Notes under the pieces: generated by a model
The model's input: only the letters and a program-made list of their open reading frames with translations
Told to the model about the DNA's origin: nothing
The model's database searches: none
Source: Yinghuangia soli
GTDB lineage: Bacteria; Actinomycetota; Actinomycetes; Streptomycetales; Streptomycetaceae
NCBI RefSeq assembly: GCF_021502675.1
Contig: NZ_JAKFHA010000005.1
Location: 201,596 to 265,595, forward strand
Length of the DNA stretch: 64,000 bases
Direction of reading: 5' to 3'
Shown here: positions 54,245 through 62,636 of the stretch, one piece after another
Layout of the letters: each line of letters opens with the position of its first letter
Position numbering within the stretch: position 1 is the first letter of the stretch
Translations under genes and position numbers: made by a program

Positions 54245-55351
54245 GTGGGCAGCGGCGTGCGGGAGCGGACCTGGTTTCGGTTCGCCCGCTGGTCCCCGTT
54301 CCTGCTGATCGCCGCGGCGGCGATCGCCGACTGGGTGACGCCCGGGCCGCAGCGGTACGACCGGCTGCTTTCGGCCGCGCCCGCCCTGGCCGCGGCCACG
54401 TGGAGCGTGCGCGGCACCGTGGGCATCGGGCTGTTCTCCGGGCTCACGCAGTATGTGCTCGCGTTCGACCGGACAGCCGACAGCTACCAGGCGCCGTCCG
54501 GCACCAGCACCGGCGTGATCGGGGCCGTGACCCTCGCGGCCGCCTACGCCAGCCTCGTCCGGCAGCGGCACGAGCGGGATCTCTCCGAGGTCCGCGCCGT
54601 CGCGGACACCGCGCAGCGCATGGTCCTGCGGCCGCTGCCGCACCGCCTGGACGGTGTCGAGCTCGACGTGCTCTACCTGGCCGCCGCCGCGCAGGCCCGC
54701 ATCGGCGGCGACTTCTACGAGGCGCTGCGCACGCCCTACGGGGTGCGGGCCATCCTCGGCGACGTGCAGGGCAAAGGGCTGGCCGCGGTCGAGGCCGCGT
54801 CGGTGCTGCTGGGGGCGTTCCGGGAGTGGGCGTACGAGGCGCCCGACCTCGGCGTGCTCGCCGCCCGGCTGGAGCGCAGCATGACGCGGTACGGCGACCA
54901 GCCCCCGGCCTCCGACGCCGCCGAGCGGTTCGCCACCGCGGTGCTGGTCGAGATCCCGCCCGGCCAGGGCATCGCGCGGCTGGTGAACCTGGGGCATCCC
55001 GCGCCGCTGCTGCTGGCCGCCGGAACCGTGTGGGCCGTGGAGCCGGCCGTGCCGCAACTACCGGTGAACCTCTCGCTGCTGGCCGACGACGACGATCCCG
55101 CACACGTGGAGACCATCGCCTTCGCCCCGGGGGACCGGCTGCTGCTCTTCACCGACGGGGTGAGCGAGACGCGCGACGCCGCGGGGGAGTTCTATCCGCT
55201 CGCCGACCGCGTCCGGCAGTGGCAGGGCGAGCCGTCGCCGGCGCTGCTCGACACGCTGCGCGCCGACCTGCGCGCGTTCGGGGCTTCGCCCAGGGACGAC
55301 GACGTGGCGGCGCTGGTGGTCGGGCGCGTGAGCCCCGACACAGTTGATTAG
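54245..55351 (+). CDS. membrane-anchored SpoIIE/PP2C-type serine phosphatase
   Basis: 368 residues from GTG 54245 (GTG 54257 also possible). Three to four membrane segments in the first 110 residues (WSPFLLIAAAAIADWVTPGP onward), then a linker and the phosphatase domain with intact metal sites: IGGDFYEAL, LGDVQGKGLAAVEAA, LLLFTDGVSETRD and RDDDVAALVV. Same layout as the phosphatase at 894-2027. It is followed within 90 bp by a degenerate SpoIIE-like gene on the same strand. Its protein substrate is unknown. Confidence 0.85.
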   Translation: MGSGVRERTWFRFARWSPFLLIAAAAIADWVTPGPQRYDRLLSAAPALAAATWSVRGTVGIGLFSGLTQYVLAFDRTADSYQAPSGTSTGVIGAVTLAAAYASLVRQRHERDLSEVRAVADTAQRMVLRPLPHRLDGVELDVLYLAAAAQARIGGDFYEALRTPYGVRAILGDVQGKGLAAVEAASVLLGAFREWAYEAPDLGVLAARLERSMTRYGDQPPASDAAERFATAVLVEIPPGQGIARLVNLGHPAPLLLAAGTVWAVEPAVPQLPVNLSLLADDDDPAHVETIAFAPGDRLLLFTDGVSETRDAAGEFYPLADRVRQWQGEPSPALLDTLRADLRAFGASPRDDDVAALVVGRVSPDTVD

Positions 55352-55441
55352 CGATTTATCTACCTTTTAGGCGTATCGGGAAGGCCATAGGCAACCGCAC
55401 GAAACCGGCCGCCAGGCCGCCCGACCGTGAAGGAGCGCCTG

Positions 55442-56290
55442 ATGCTCGTCCTCCTCGACGCCCCCGACATGCTGCTCGGCTCGGCCGTGCCCGGGTCGGC
55501 CCCGCACGACACCCTGGGCACCGAGACCGGGAGTCTGCGCCTTGCGGTGCGGATCCCGGACAACCCGCCGAACGCCCCCGCGAACCGCATCGTCTACGCC
55601 GCGGTCACGTCCGCCTTCGGCACCCGCGTGCTGTTCGGCGAGGCGGCCGCCTCCGGAGCCCGCGGTGCGGCCATCGCGGCCCGGCTCCTGGACGCCTTCC
55701 GGGCCGGCGCCGCGCACGAGCCCGAACTGAACCGGGTCGCCTACCAGATGGCCCACGCCCTCCGCGGCGAGCGGGAAGGCGGCCGCGAACTGGCCCGCGT
55801 CACCCTGCTCGAACACCGCGCGGACGGCCGCCTCGCCATCGTCGACCGGGCCGGACCGGTCCCCCTCCAGGTCGGCTATGGAACCGCGCGCCCGCTCGCT
55901 CCGCCGCTGCCGCAGCCGCCGATCGGCGTGCTCAACCCGGGCAGCCTGCGCGTCCCCGCCCACCTGGAGAAAGTGAGCCCCGGCGACCGCATCCTGCTGC
56001 ACACCGGCGCCCCGGCGGACATCCGCAACGGCATCCCCGGCCAGACCGGCAGCGCTCCCGCGGACGGCCTGCGCGGGCTGCTCGCGGCCGGCGCCGTCGA
56101 CGGCCCCTTCGACCGGGCCCTCGACCGCCTCGCGGCCCGCGGCGCCGAGGCCCCCGGGACGCCGCTGCCCGAGTCCGGCGCCCTGTGCCTCGTCGAGATC
56201 GGCGACCCCGCGGACGCCACCGCGCCCACCGGCCCGCGCGAGGTCATCAGCCGCGCCCGGCGGCCGCGCAACCCGCTGCGCACCCGGTGA
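55442..56290 (+). CDS. degenerate SpoIIE-like protein (predicted pseudo-phosphatase)
   Basis: 282 residues, with AAGGAG six bases before ATG 55442. It aligns in order with the SpoIIE domain of the gene upstream, but catalytic residues are lost: the GDVQGKG metal motif is GEAAASG, TDGVSETRD is TGAPADIRN, and no DDD is found near the end. The fold cores remain (AAIAARLLDAFRAGAAHEPE; VSPGDRILLHTG). It lacks the membrane segments. It might titrate a substrate or regulate the active phosphatase. This identification is by my own alignment. Confidence 0.65.
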   Translation: MLVLLDAPDMLLGSAVPGSAPHDTLGTETGSLRLAVRIPDNPPNAPANRIVYAAVTSAFGTRVLFGEAAASGARGAAIAARLLDAFRAGAAHEPELNRVAYQMAHALRGEREGGRELARVTLLEHRADGRLAIVDRAGPVPLQVGYGTARPLAPPLPQPPIGVLNPGSLRVPAHLEKVSPGDRILLHTGAPADIRNGIPGQTGSAPADGLRGLLAAGAVDGPFDRALDRLAARGAEAPGTPLPESGALCLVEIGDPADATAPTGPREVISRARRPRNPLRTR

Positions 56291-56299
56291 GCGCACATG

Positions 56300-57004
56300 T
56301 CAGGCGGCGGCCGGCACCGGCCGCCGCCTGAACTGCGCCCACGCCTGGCGGCCCCAGGCCACCGGATCCCACGTACCCCGCCCGCGCACCAGCGGGTAGC
56401 AGGCCACCCCGAGCAACACCGCCGAGAAGTGCCCGATGTCGGTGAACGAGACGCCGTCCAGGAACGGGACCAGCACCGACACCAGCACCCCCGCCAGATA
56501 CAGCCAGCGCCACGGCCGCGCGATATGCCACACCAGGACGGCCATCACGGCCTTGAGCCCGTAACTCACCCCCACGTCGACCACGTCGCGCATGTCGTCC
56601 GACAGCATCCCGGAGCGGATGCCCAGCCAGACCAGCCCCTGGCTCAGGTACGTCGCCCCCACGTGCCCGATCGCCACTACCGCAAGCCAGCGCCACGTGC
56701 CCAGCCAGCGCTCCGCGGTGGCGTGGAAGACGGTGAACATGACCGCGTAGTGCAGCAGTCCGCCGCCGCTGGTCCACAGCGCACTGCCGATCAGGACGTG
56801 CACCGGATCGGAGTCCAGGTGCGCGATGTTGGTGCTGCGCTGCGCGAGGAAGACGTCCCGGGCATTCTGCGGCAGCGAGTCGTAGATGAACGTCGTGACC
56901 AGCAGGATCAGCCACCAGATGTACGTCCCGGGCGCCGACTTGATCCAGTCGCGGATCGCCTGCGCGATGCGGACGGCAGTTGCCTTCGTATCGGACAGCC
57001 GCAC
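56300..57004 (-). CDS. rhomboid-like membrane protein, copy 1
   Basis: 234 residues, six membrane helices. It is homologous to the neighbour at 57037; both share APGTYIW, RSTNIAHL, GTWRWLAV and GHVGATY.SQ. Candidate rhomboid dyad: Ser147 in DVGVSYG and His192 in GHFSAVLLG, at the helix positions expected for helices 4 and 6. Known rhomboids cut membrane helices; proteolysis by this subfamily is unproven, and the usual GxSG is altered. GTG at 57004. Confidence 0.75.
   Translation of the reverse strand: MRLSDTKATAVRIAQAIRDWIKSAPGTYIWWLILLVTTFIYDSLPQNARDVFLAQRSTNIAHLDSDPVHVLIGSALWTSGGGLLHYAVMFTVFHATAERWLGTWRWLAVVAIGHVGATYLSQGLVWLGIRSGMLSDDMRDVVDVGVSYGLKAVMAVLVWHIARPWRWLYLAGVLVSVLVPFLDGVSFTDIGHFSAVLLGVACYPLVRGRGTWDPVAWGRQAWAQFRRRPVPAAA
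56301..56330. terminator. bidirectional terminator overlapping a coding end
   Basis: A perfect 14-bp inverted repeat (CAGGCGGCGGCCGG with its complement, two-base loop). It lies in the last codons of the rhomboid-like gene on the minus strand and 11 bases past the stop of the plus-strand gene. Confidence 0.75.
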
Positions 57005-57036
57005 GAATCATCACCTTTCCGGCTATTTGCCGGAAA

Positions 57037-57714
57037 TCATGGCAGAACCTGCCGCATTCGGCGCGGAAGCGAAGCCCCCGGATCCCAGCGCGGCCGACCC
57101 TGCACAAGGGCCGCGCAGGACAGCCCGATCAGCACCGCCGCGACGTGCCCGGCGGCGGTGAAGTCGTGCTCCGCGAAAGCGGGTGCGCCCACGTACACCG
57201 CGAGGACGGCGAGGTACGCCCAGCGCCAGCGTCCGGCGATCCCGTGGAACAGCACCCCCGCGACCGCCATCAGCGCGTAGCTGGGCCCCACGTCCACCGC
57301 ATGCCGCAGCCGGTGCGGCAGCGAGCCCGCCTCGATGCCGGCCAGCACCACCGCCTGGCTCGCGTACGTCGCACCCACGTGGCCCAGCACCGCCACCGCG
57401 AGCCAGCGCCAGGTGCCCATCCAGCGCTCCGCGACCGCGAAGACCACGGTGAATATGACGGTGAACTTGACCAGATGCGCGCCCTCGGCCCAGAACGCGC
57501 TGGCGGCCAGCACGCGCAGGGGCTCCTCGTGCAGGTGCGCGATGTTCGTACTGCGGTCGCGCAGGAACGCGGTACGGGACTCGGCCGGCATGCGCAGGTA
57601 CACGAACGTCGTCGCGTACATGACGGCCAGCCAGATGTACGTGCCGGGCGCGGCGGCCATCCACCTGTGGACGCCGCGGAGCGCGCGCAGCATCATCCGG
57701 CCGCCGTGCCGCAT
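57037..57714 (-). CDS. rhomboid-like membrane protein, copy 2
   Basis: 225 residues; ATG at 57714 has GGAGGACGG directly before it. Six membrane helices, candidate dyad Ser145 (DVGPSYA) and His190 (GHVAAVLIG). It precedes copy 1 by 32 bases on the same strand and is presumably co-transcribed. The two have clearly diverged outside the shared motifs, so the duplication is not recent. Confidence 0.75.
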   Translation of the reverse strand: MRHGGRMMLRALRGVHRWMAAAPGTYIWLAVMYATTFVYLRMPAESRTAFLRDRSTNIAHLHEEPLRVLAASAFWAEGAHLVKFTVIFTVVFAVAERWMGTWRWLAVAVLGHVGATYASQAVVLAGIEAGSLPHRLRHAVDVGPSYALMAVAGVLFHGIAGRWRWAYLAVLAVYVGAPAFAEHDFTAAGHVAAVLIGLSCAALVQGRPRWDPGASLPRRMRQVLP

Positions 57715-57836
57715 CCGTCCTCCTCCGCAGGTGTCCGCAGGTGTCCGCAGCGTCCGCCGCCGGTCGCCCCGTACGAGGACGAGGGGAATCGCTCCTATGG
57801 AAGCACGCCCCGCATCCCGGCCCCGGAAACGCGGAA

Positions 57837-57866
57837 CGGCGGCCCCGGCAAGTGCCGGGGCCGCCG
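57837..57866. terminator. terminator of the psd-pssA operon
   Basis: A perfect 14-bp inverted repeat (CGGCGGCCCCGGCA, two-base loop), 25 bases past the pssA stop codon. Confidence 0.85.
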
Positions 57867-57890
57867 TCGGCGGAACAGGTGGGGCAGCGG

Positions 57891-58760
57891 CTAGCGGATC
57901 ATCCGCACGCCGATGAAGCGCGCACCGCGGCGGGTCATCGCCATCACCGGGATGCTCAGCGCCAGCGAGATCTGCAGGCTCGCACCCATCGTCAGCACGG
58001 CGTCGCCGCCCGGCGAGTCGGTCGCCCACAGCGTCAGGCAGCTCACGCTCGCGGCGAGGGCCAGCATGGTCAGGATCGCCAGCTTGCCCTGCGGCTTCGG
58101 GTACTCGATCCGGCTCACCATCAGCCACGCGGTCAGCAGGATGCCGGCCGCGCCCACCGCGAACGGCAGGTCGAGCAGCACGATGGAGACCACCGTGAGC
58201 GCGCCCATGGGGATCGGCATGCCCTGGAAGACCCCGGGGCGTCCCGGCGTCGAGGCGAACCGGGCCAGCCGCAGCACGCCCGCGATCAGCACCGACAGCG
58301 CGACCAGCACGGCCGGCGTCTTGTCCGGGCCCAGCGGGATGGCCGCCCAGGTCACCACGAAGAACGCCGGGGCGACGCCGAAGGTGATCACGTCGGCCAG
58401 GTTGTCCAGCTCGGCACCCAGCGCGGAGCGGCGCAGCTTGCGCGCCACCAGGCCGTCGCACAGGTCGAACAGCGCACCGATGAGCATCAGCACGACGGCC
58501 GCGGCGGCGCTGCGCCGGTCGGCCGGCACGCCGTACCCGTCCATGTGCTGCGCGACGGTGGCGACCGCCAGGAAGTAGACCGCCAGGAAGCCGCACGCGG
58601 CGTTGCCGAGGGTCAGCACGTCGGCCGCGGAGATGCGGGACGACAGCGGCGTCTCCTCGGCGACCGGGTCGGTACGCGGGATCGGGCGCTCGTCGCCGTA
58701 CTCCGCGATCGGCCCGATGCCGTCGTAGTTGTCGAACTTGTCGAAATCAGACGCGGTCAA
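57891..58760 (-). CDS. pssA: CDP-diacylglycerol-serine O-phosphatidyltransferase
   Basis: 289 residues. The CDP-alcohol phosphotransferase motif DGLVARKLRRSALGAELDNL, with AD following, holds the metal-binding aspartates. About eight membrane helices. It joins CDP-diacylglycerol to serine at the inner membrane face, making phosphatidylserine for Psd. The start is TTG at 58760: GGGGAGA is six bases upstream, the frame overlaps psd by 14 bases, and there is no ATG before the first helix. The first 45 residues are acidic and soluble. Confidence 0.9.
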   Translation of the reverse strand: MTASDFDKFDNYDGIGPIAEYGDERPIPRTDPVAEETPLSSRISAADVLTLGNAACGFLAVYFLAVATVAQHMDGYGVPADRRSAAAAVVLMLIGALFDLCDGLVARKLRRSALGAELDNLADVITFGVAPAFFVVTWAAIPLGPDKTPAVLVALSVLIAGVLRLARFASTPGRPGVFQGMPIPMGALTVVSIVLLDLPFAVGAAGILLTAWLMVSRIEYPKPQGKLAILTMLALAASVSCLTLWATDSPGGDAVLTMGASLQISLALSIPVMAMTRRGARFIGVRMIR

Positions 58761-59412
58761 GGCGAGTCTCCCCGGCTGTTGTGCGCTGGCCGACGGTCAC
58801 CGCCGGCTCGACGCCCGGCGGGAGGTACACGTCGACGCGCGAGCCGAAGCGGATGAGCCCGATGCGCTCGCCCACCTCGACCTCGGCGCCTGCCTCGAGG
58901 TACGGCACGATGCGGCGGGCCACGGTGCCGGCGATCTGGATGAGCTCGATCTCGCCGCGCGGGGTGTCGAACACCCACACGACGCGCTCGTTGTGCTCGC
59001 TCTCCTTGTTGAACGCGGGCACGAAGCCGCCGGCCTTGTGCTCGACCGACTTCACGACGCCGGTGAGCGGGGCGCGGTTCACGTGCACGTTGAGCGGGCT
59101 CATGAAGGTCGCCACTCTGGTCCGGCCGTCCGGCCAGGGGTCGATGCTCTGCACGACGCCGTCGGCGGAGGCGATGATGCCGTCTTCGACGGGGGTGCGC
59201 TCCGGGTCGCGGAAGAACCACAGCATGCCGCCGGTCAGAGCCAGCGTCGGCACGGCGGCGAAAGCCCAGCGCCGGGAGCGAAGCGCCGCACAGCCGGTCA
59301 CCGCTGCGGTCAGCGCTGTGGGCACCAGCCAAGGGGAGGCACCCTTGGCGAGGCGCACGCGGCTGCGCGGCGTGTCGACTGCGGAGGTCGGCGCGGGGGA
59401 ATCGTCACTCAT
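58747..59412 (-). CDS. psd: phosphatidylserine decarboxylase
   Basis: 221 residues, the short archaeal/actinobacterial type. The self-cleavage site is Gly190-Ser191 in RFGSRVDV; cutting there makes the pyruvoyl group on the small subunit. FMSPLNVHVNRAP is the conserved histidine region. A membrane segment lies at about residues 30-66. It makes phosphatidylethanolamine from phosphatidylserine, the product of PssA, and its 3' end overlaps pssA, so both are co-translated. Confidence 0.9.
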   Translation of the reverse strand: MSDDSPAPTSAVDTPRSRVRLAKGASPWLVPTALTAAVTGCAALRSRRWAFAAVPTLALTGGMLWFFRDPERTPVEDGIIASADGVVQSIDPWPDGRTRVATFMSPLNVHVNRAPLTGVVKSVEHKAGGFVPAFNKESEHNERVVWVFDTPRGEIELIQIAGTVARRIVPYLEAGAEVEVGERIGLIRFGSRVDVYLPPGVEPAVTVGQRTTAGETRLDRV

Positions 59413-59735
59413 CGAGAACCTTTGTCGGGGGCGTGCCCGTCGGTAGCGGGCGGCACTCGGCGGATGCTACCTAGACTGAGGGTCATTGCGCTCTATGCCT
59501 GGGCGACTCTTTGACCTTGAAGCCCTCCACAAATCACCAAAATCGGTTGGTTCGTGGTGACTGCAAGGCGGCGAGCCACATCTGCTCTTACCGTCAAGGT
59601 TGCCCGCCCGGTACGCCCTGTGCCAAATCCCCTCCCCTCTGAAGTACGCCTCGAGCAGGGGTGACGGGGCCATGGATCCGCTTCATGTGCTTTTTGTGAC
59701 ACCGCTGTGACGTTTCCTGGACCAACCATGCAGTC
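59413..59735. other. psd upstream region, no gene seen
   Basis: Carries the promoter of psd, reading left. TAGCAT-like and TATGCC-like hexamers are present but I cannot choose a pair. No open frame of quality and no recognisable RNA element. Confidence 0.35.
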
Positions 59736-59839
59736 GGGGGGGGGGGCGCGGCGGGGGGGCCCCCCCCCCCCCCCCCGGCCCCCCCCCCCCCCCCCCCGCC
59801 GGGGGGGGGGGGGGGGCGGGGGGGCCCCCCCCCCCCCCC
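59736..59839. repeat. long G/C homopolymer block
   Basis: Alternating runs: 11 G, CGCGGC, 7 G, 17 C, GG, 19 C, GCC, 16 G, C, 7 G and 15 C (counts approximate at the joins). It follows the 3' end of the amidohydrolase gene. It is probably an unresolved terminator-like hairpin; exact bases should not be trusted. Confidence 0.6.
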
Positions 59840-59917
59840 GACCGCGGGCACGCAGCACGCAAGCAGGGGCGCGAATAGGGCGCGAGCAGGGGTGGAGGCC
59901 GGGATACCGGTGGCGGA

Positions 59918-61606
59918 TCAGCCCGCGCTGAGGCCGATCATCGTGCCCGGCCGGGCCCCGGTCGGCTCCGCGGCGAGGACCGTGGGGACGCCCCCGACCA
60001 CGGTCGCCCGGATCCCCGAGTTGCCGCGCGAGAAGCGCCACGAGCCGTCCGGGTTGTCGTACAACTTGACCTCGGGCCGGACCTCGATCTCGTCCAGCGC
60101 GAAGATCGCCAGGTCGCCCGCCTTGCCGGGGGCGATGACCCCGCGGTCCCCGAGGCCGAAGAACCCGGCCAGCTTGCCGGTGAGGTTGTGGACCGCCTCC
60201 TCGACGGTCAGCAGGCCCGTGTCGCGCGCGTAGCGGGTCAGCAGGTACACGTTCTCCCCGGAGCCGCAGAACAGCTGCAGGTGCGCGCCCGAGTCGTTGA
60301 TGTTGGTGAGCGTGTGCGCCTCTTTGAAGAGCTCCGCGATGACCGGCTCGTCGAACTCGTCCGGGATGCCCTTCATGCAGGACTTGATGCCGTTGGCCAG
60401 GATCCAGTCGGCCAGCGCGTCGGAGAGGTGCTTGCCCTCCTGCTCCGCGTACGCGCGCCACGAGATGTCCAGCGGGCCGGCGCCGGTCTCCGAGATCGCG
60501 AAGATGAGCGATTCCGGGCGATCCAGGCGAGAAGTGGACGAACTCACCCGGTTGTCGTAGTCCTCGCGCGCCCGTGCCCGCCATTCGGGGTCGGTCAGCT
60601 GGGCGAGCTTGGTGTCGGCCGGTCCGTTGATCCACTCGTTCCACGCCGCGACCCGCTGGAAGGTCAGTGCGCGCTCGAAGTTGAAGAACGGCTCCAGCGG
60701 CTTGTGCGGGACGTTCGGCCAGAAGTCGACCCCCGACTCCCGCAGCCGCCGGTGCAGCGCGATGGTCTGCTCGCGCAGGTAGTCCTCGCGGACCGTGGAC
60801 GGGATGGCGGTCCACTGGCCGCGCACCCCGCGCGGGGCGCAGATGCGGGCGAAGCGCTCGACGTCCGCGTCGATGTTCTCCGGCTCGTTGAAGCGGGTGA
60901 TCATCTGCAGCGTGGCGCCCGGGTGCCGGGCGATGACGTCGACCAGCGCCTCGAACTCGTCGTCCTCGGCCAGCCGGGTCGGCACCACATTGAGGTAGCG
61001 GTCCTTGTCGAAGACATTCGTCGACATGCCGATCGCGCCGTGCGCGAGCGACTCGTCGAGCAGCGCCGCCATCGCGGCGATCTCCTCGGCGGTCGCGGCG
61101 CGCTTCCAGGCCGCCTCGGCGCCCATGACCGTGGTGCGCAGCGTCAGGTGGCCCACGAAGCCGGCCACGTTGACCGTGGTGTTCTGCGCCTCGCACGCGC
61201 GGCGGTACTCCGGCCAGCGCTCCCAGGTCCACGGCACGCTGGTGTGGAACGCGTCCAGCGGCAGGTCCTCGAGGAAGGTGAACAGGTCGAGCACCGGCCC
61301 GCGGGCGCTCTCCTGCAGCGGGGCGACCGACATGCCGCAGTTGCCGAAGACGACGGTGGTGATGCCGTACGCAGGCAGCGGGTCGAGTTCCGGGTTCCAC
61401 CACATGGCGCCGTCGACGTGGGTGTGCGCCTCGATGAAGCCGGGGGAGACGTACGCGCCGGTCGCGTCGATCTCCTCCTCGCCGCGGCCGGGCAGGTCGG
61501 GGCCGACCTCGGTGATGACGCCCCCGGTGATCCGCACGTCCGCGCGCTGCGCGGGCGCCCCGGTGCCGTCGACGACGGTTCCTCCACGTACCAGCAGATC
61601 GGCCAC
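59918..61606 (-). CDS. amidohydrolase, N-acyl-D-amino-acid deacylase type
   Basis: 562 residues. The first metal motif HTHVDG follows the strand YVSPGFIEA, and VRGGTVVDGTGAP at the start and GVIAPGKAGDLAIFALDEIE near the end are the composite beta-sandwich of this superfamily. D-aminoacylases hydrolyse N-acyl-D-amino acids, but many relatives of this length act on other amides, so the substrate is open. GTG at 61606 has AAGGAGACGG before it. Control by the divergent TetR regulator is likely, since the operator covers the promoter -35. Confidence 0.85.
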   Translation of the reverse strand: MADLLVRGGTVVDGTGAPAQRADVRITGGVITEVGPDLPGRGEEEIDATGAYVSPGFIEAHTHVDGAMWWNPELDPLPAYGITTVVFGNCGMSVAPLQESARGPVLDLFTFLEDLPLDAFHTSVPWTWERWPEYRRACEAQNTTVNVAGFVGHLTLRTTVMGAEAAWKRAATAEEIAAMAALLDESLAHGAIGMSTNVFDKDRYLNVVPTRLAEDDEFEALVDVIARHPGATLQMITRFNEPENIDADVERFARICAPRGVRGQWTAIPSTVREDYLREQTIALHRRLRESGVDFWPNVPHKPLEPFFNFERALTFQRVAAWNEWINGPADTKLAQLTDPEWRARAREDYDNRVSSSTSRLDRPESLIFAISETGAGPLDISWRAYAEQEGKHLSDALADWILANGIKSCMKGIPDEFDEPVIAELFKEAHTLTNINDSGAHLQLFCGSGENVYLLTRYARDTGLLTVEEAVHNLTGKLAGFFGLGDRGVIAPGKAGDLAIFALDEIEVRPEVKLYDNPDGSWRFSRGNSGIRATVVGGVPTVLAAEPTGARPGTMIGLSAG

Positions 61607-61670
61607 GGCCGTCTCCTTGCTGTCGGATGGTCCGCGGGGCGGTTCCCGGTGCCCCGCGGTTATGATGCGA

Positions 61671-61699
61671 GTTGTAATTTAACTAGGTGAACTAGTCAA
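61671..61699 (-). promoter_or_regulatory. amidohydrolase promoter with TetR operator
   Basis: Minus strand: TTGACT (61699-61694), 17 bp, TACAAC (61676-61671). The near-palindrome TTAACTAG-N5-CTAGTCAA (61679-61699, one mismatch) covers the -35 and spacer, between divergent TetR and amidohydrolase genes. Confidence 0.7.
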
Positions 61700-61730
61700 G
61701 GGGCGGGCCGCGCTGGAAGAATCCCGGGCT

Positions 61731-62366
61731 GTGCCGAGTACGCCGACCAGCCCCGCGCCGACCAGCCGCGCCGCAGCCGCCGCCCGCCGCCCTGCCGGGG
61801 GCCGGCCCCGCGACCCGCAGATCGACGACGCCATCCAGAGCGCGGTCCGCGCCCTCCTGGCCGAGGAGGGCTACGCCCGGCTCAGCTTCGAGACGGTGGC
61901 CCGCCGCGCGGGCGTGACCCGCCCGACGATCTACCGCCGCTGGTCCTCCAAGGCCGAACTGGTCCACGAGGCGGTCTTCCCGGCGCACGGCTCCGAGGTC
62001 CTGATCCGCGACACCGGCGACTTCGCCGCGGACGTCCGCCGCGTGGTCGCCGACACCGCCGCGTCGTACGCCCGCCCCGAGGCCCGCGCGGCGCTGCCGG
62101 GCCTGTTCGCCGACCTCGACCAGGACCCGGCGCTGCGGGCGGCGGTGATCGACCGCCTGGAGACCCAGGCCCGCGAGCAGTTCCGCACTTTGGTCCGCAG
62201 TGCCGCCGACCGCGGCGCGGTGCGTACGGACGTCGACCCCGACGTGCTGTTCGACGCGGTCCTGGGCGCGGTGTTCGCCCGCGCGGTCAACCACGCCGCA
62301 CTGCCGGAGAGCTTCGCCGACGCACTCACCACGATGCTGGTCGCCGGAGTGGCACCCCGGGGTTAG
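61731..62366 (+). CDS. TetR-family transcriptional regulator
   Basis: 211 residues. A disordered Pro/Ala/Ser-rich lead of about 25 residues, then the TetR helix-turn-helix (IQSAVRALLAEEGYARLSFE, VARRAGVTRPTIYRRWSSK) and a helical C-terminal ligand domain. GTG at 61731; a weak GGAAG lies upstream. It probably represses the amidohydrolase through the palindrome at 61679-61699 and may control itself. Confidence 0.9.
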   Translation: MPSTPTSPAPTSRAAAAARRPAGGRPRDPQIDDAIQSAVRALLAEEGYARLSFETVARRAGVTRPTIYRRWSSKAELVHEAVFPAHGSEVLIRDTGDFAADVRRVVADTAASYARPEARAALPGLFADLDQDPALRAAVIDRLETQAREQFRTLVRSAADRGAVRTDVDPDVLFDAVLGAVFARAVNHAALPESFADALTTMLVAGVAPRG

Positions 62367-62636
62367 ATGCCGGGCGGCTTCGCCGACGCGTGCGACGGTG
62401 CCGGCCGCCCGCCCCGCGGCTCGCCTGGCGGGTCCGCCCGAGCATCAGGGGTGGCGTCCGTCGGTGTGTGCGCAGGCAGCCGTGGCCTGCGGCCTGCGAG
62501 TACCGCATCGCGGGCAGCCGGCCCTTCGTCTTCTCCGCCGCCCCTCAAAACCTTGCGGGATTCGTGCCACCATGCGGCCGACACCGCGGTGATCACGCCG
62601 GTCCGCGCGGGACCGGGCACGCAAGGGAGGCATCGG

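Noticed and set aside
59413-59735. Possible riboswitch or small RNA upstream of psd
   Set aside because: No conserved riboswitch core could be matched and the gene class is not a known target.
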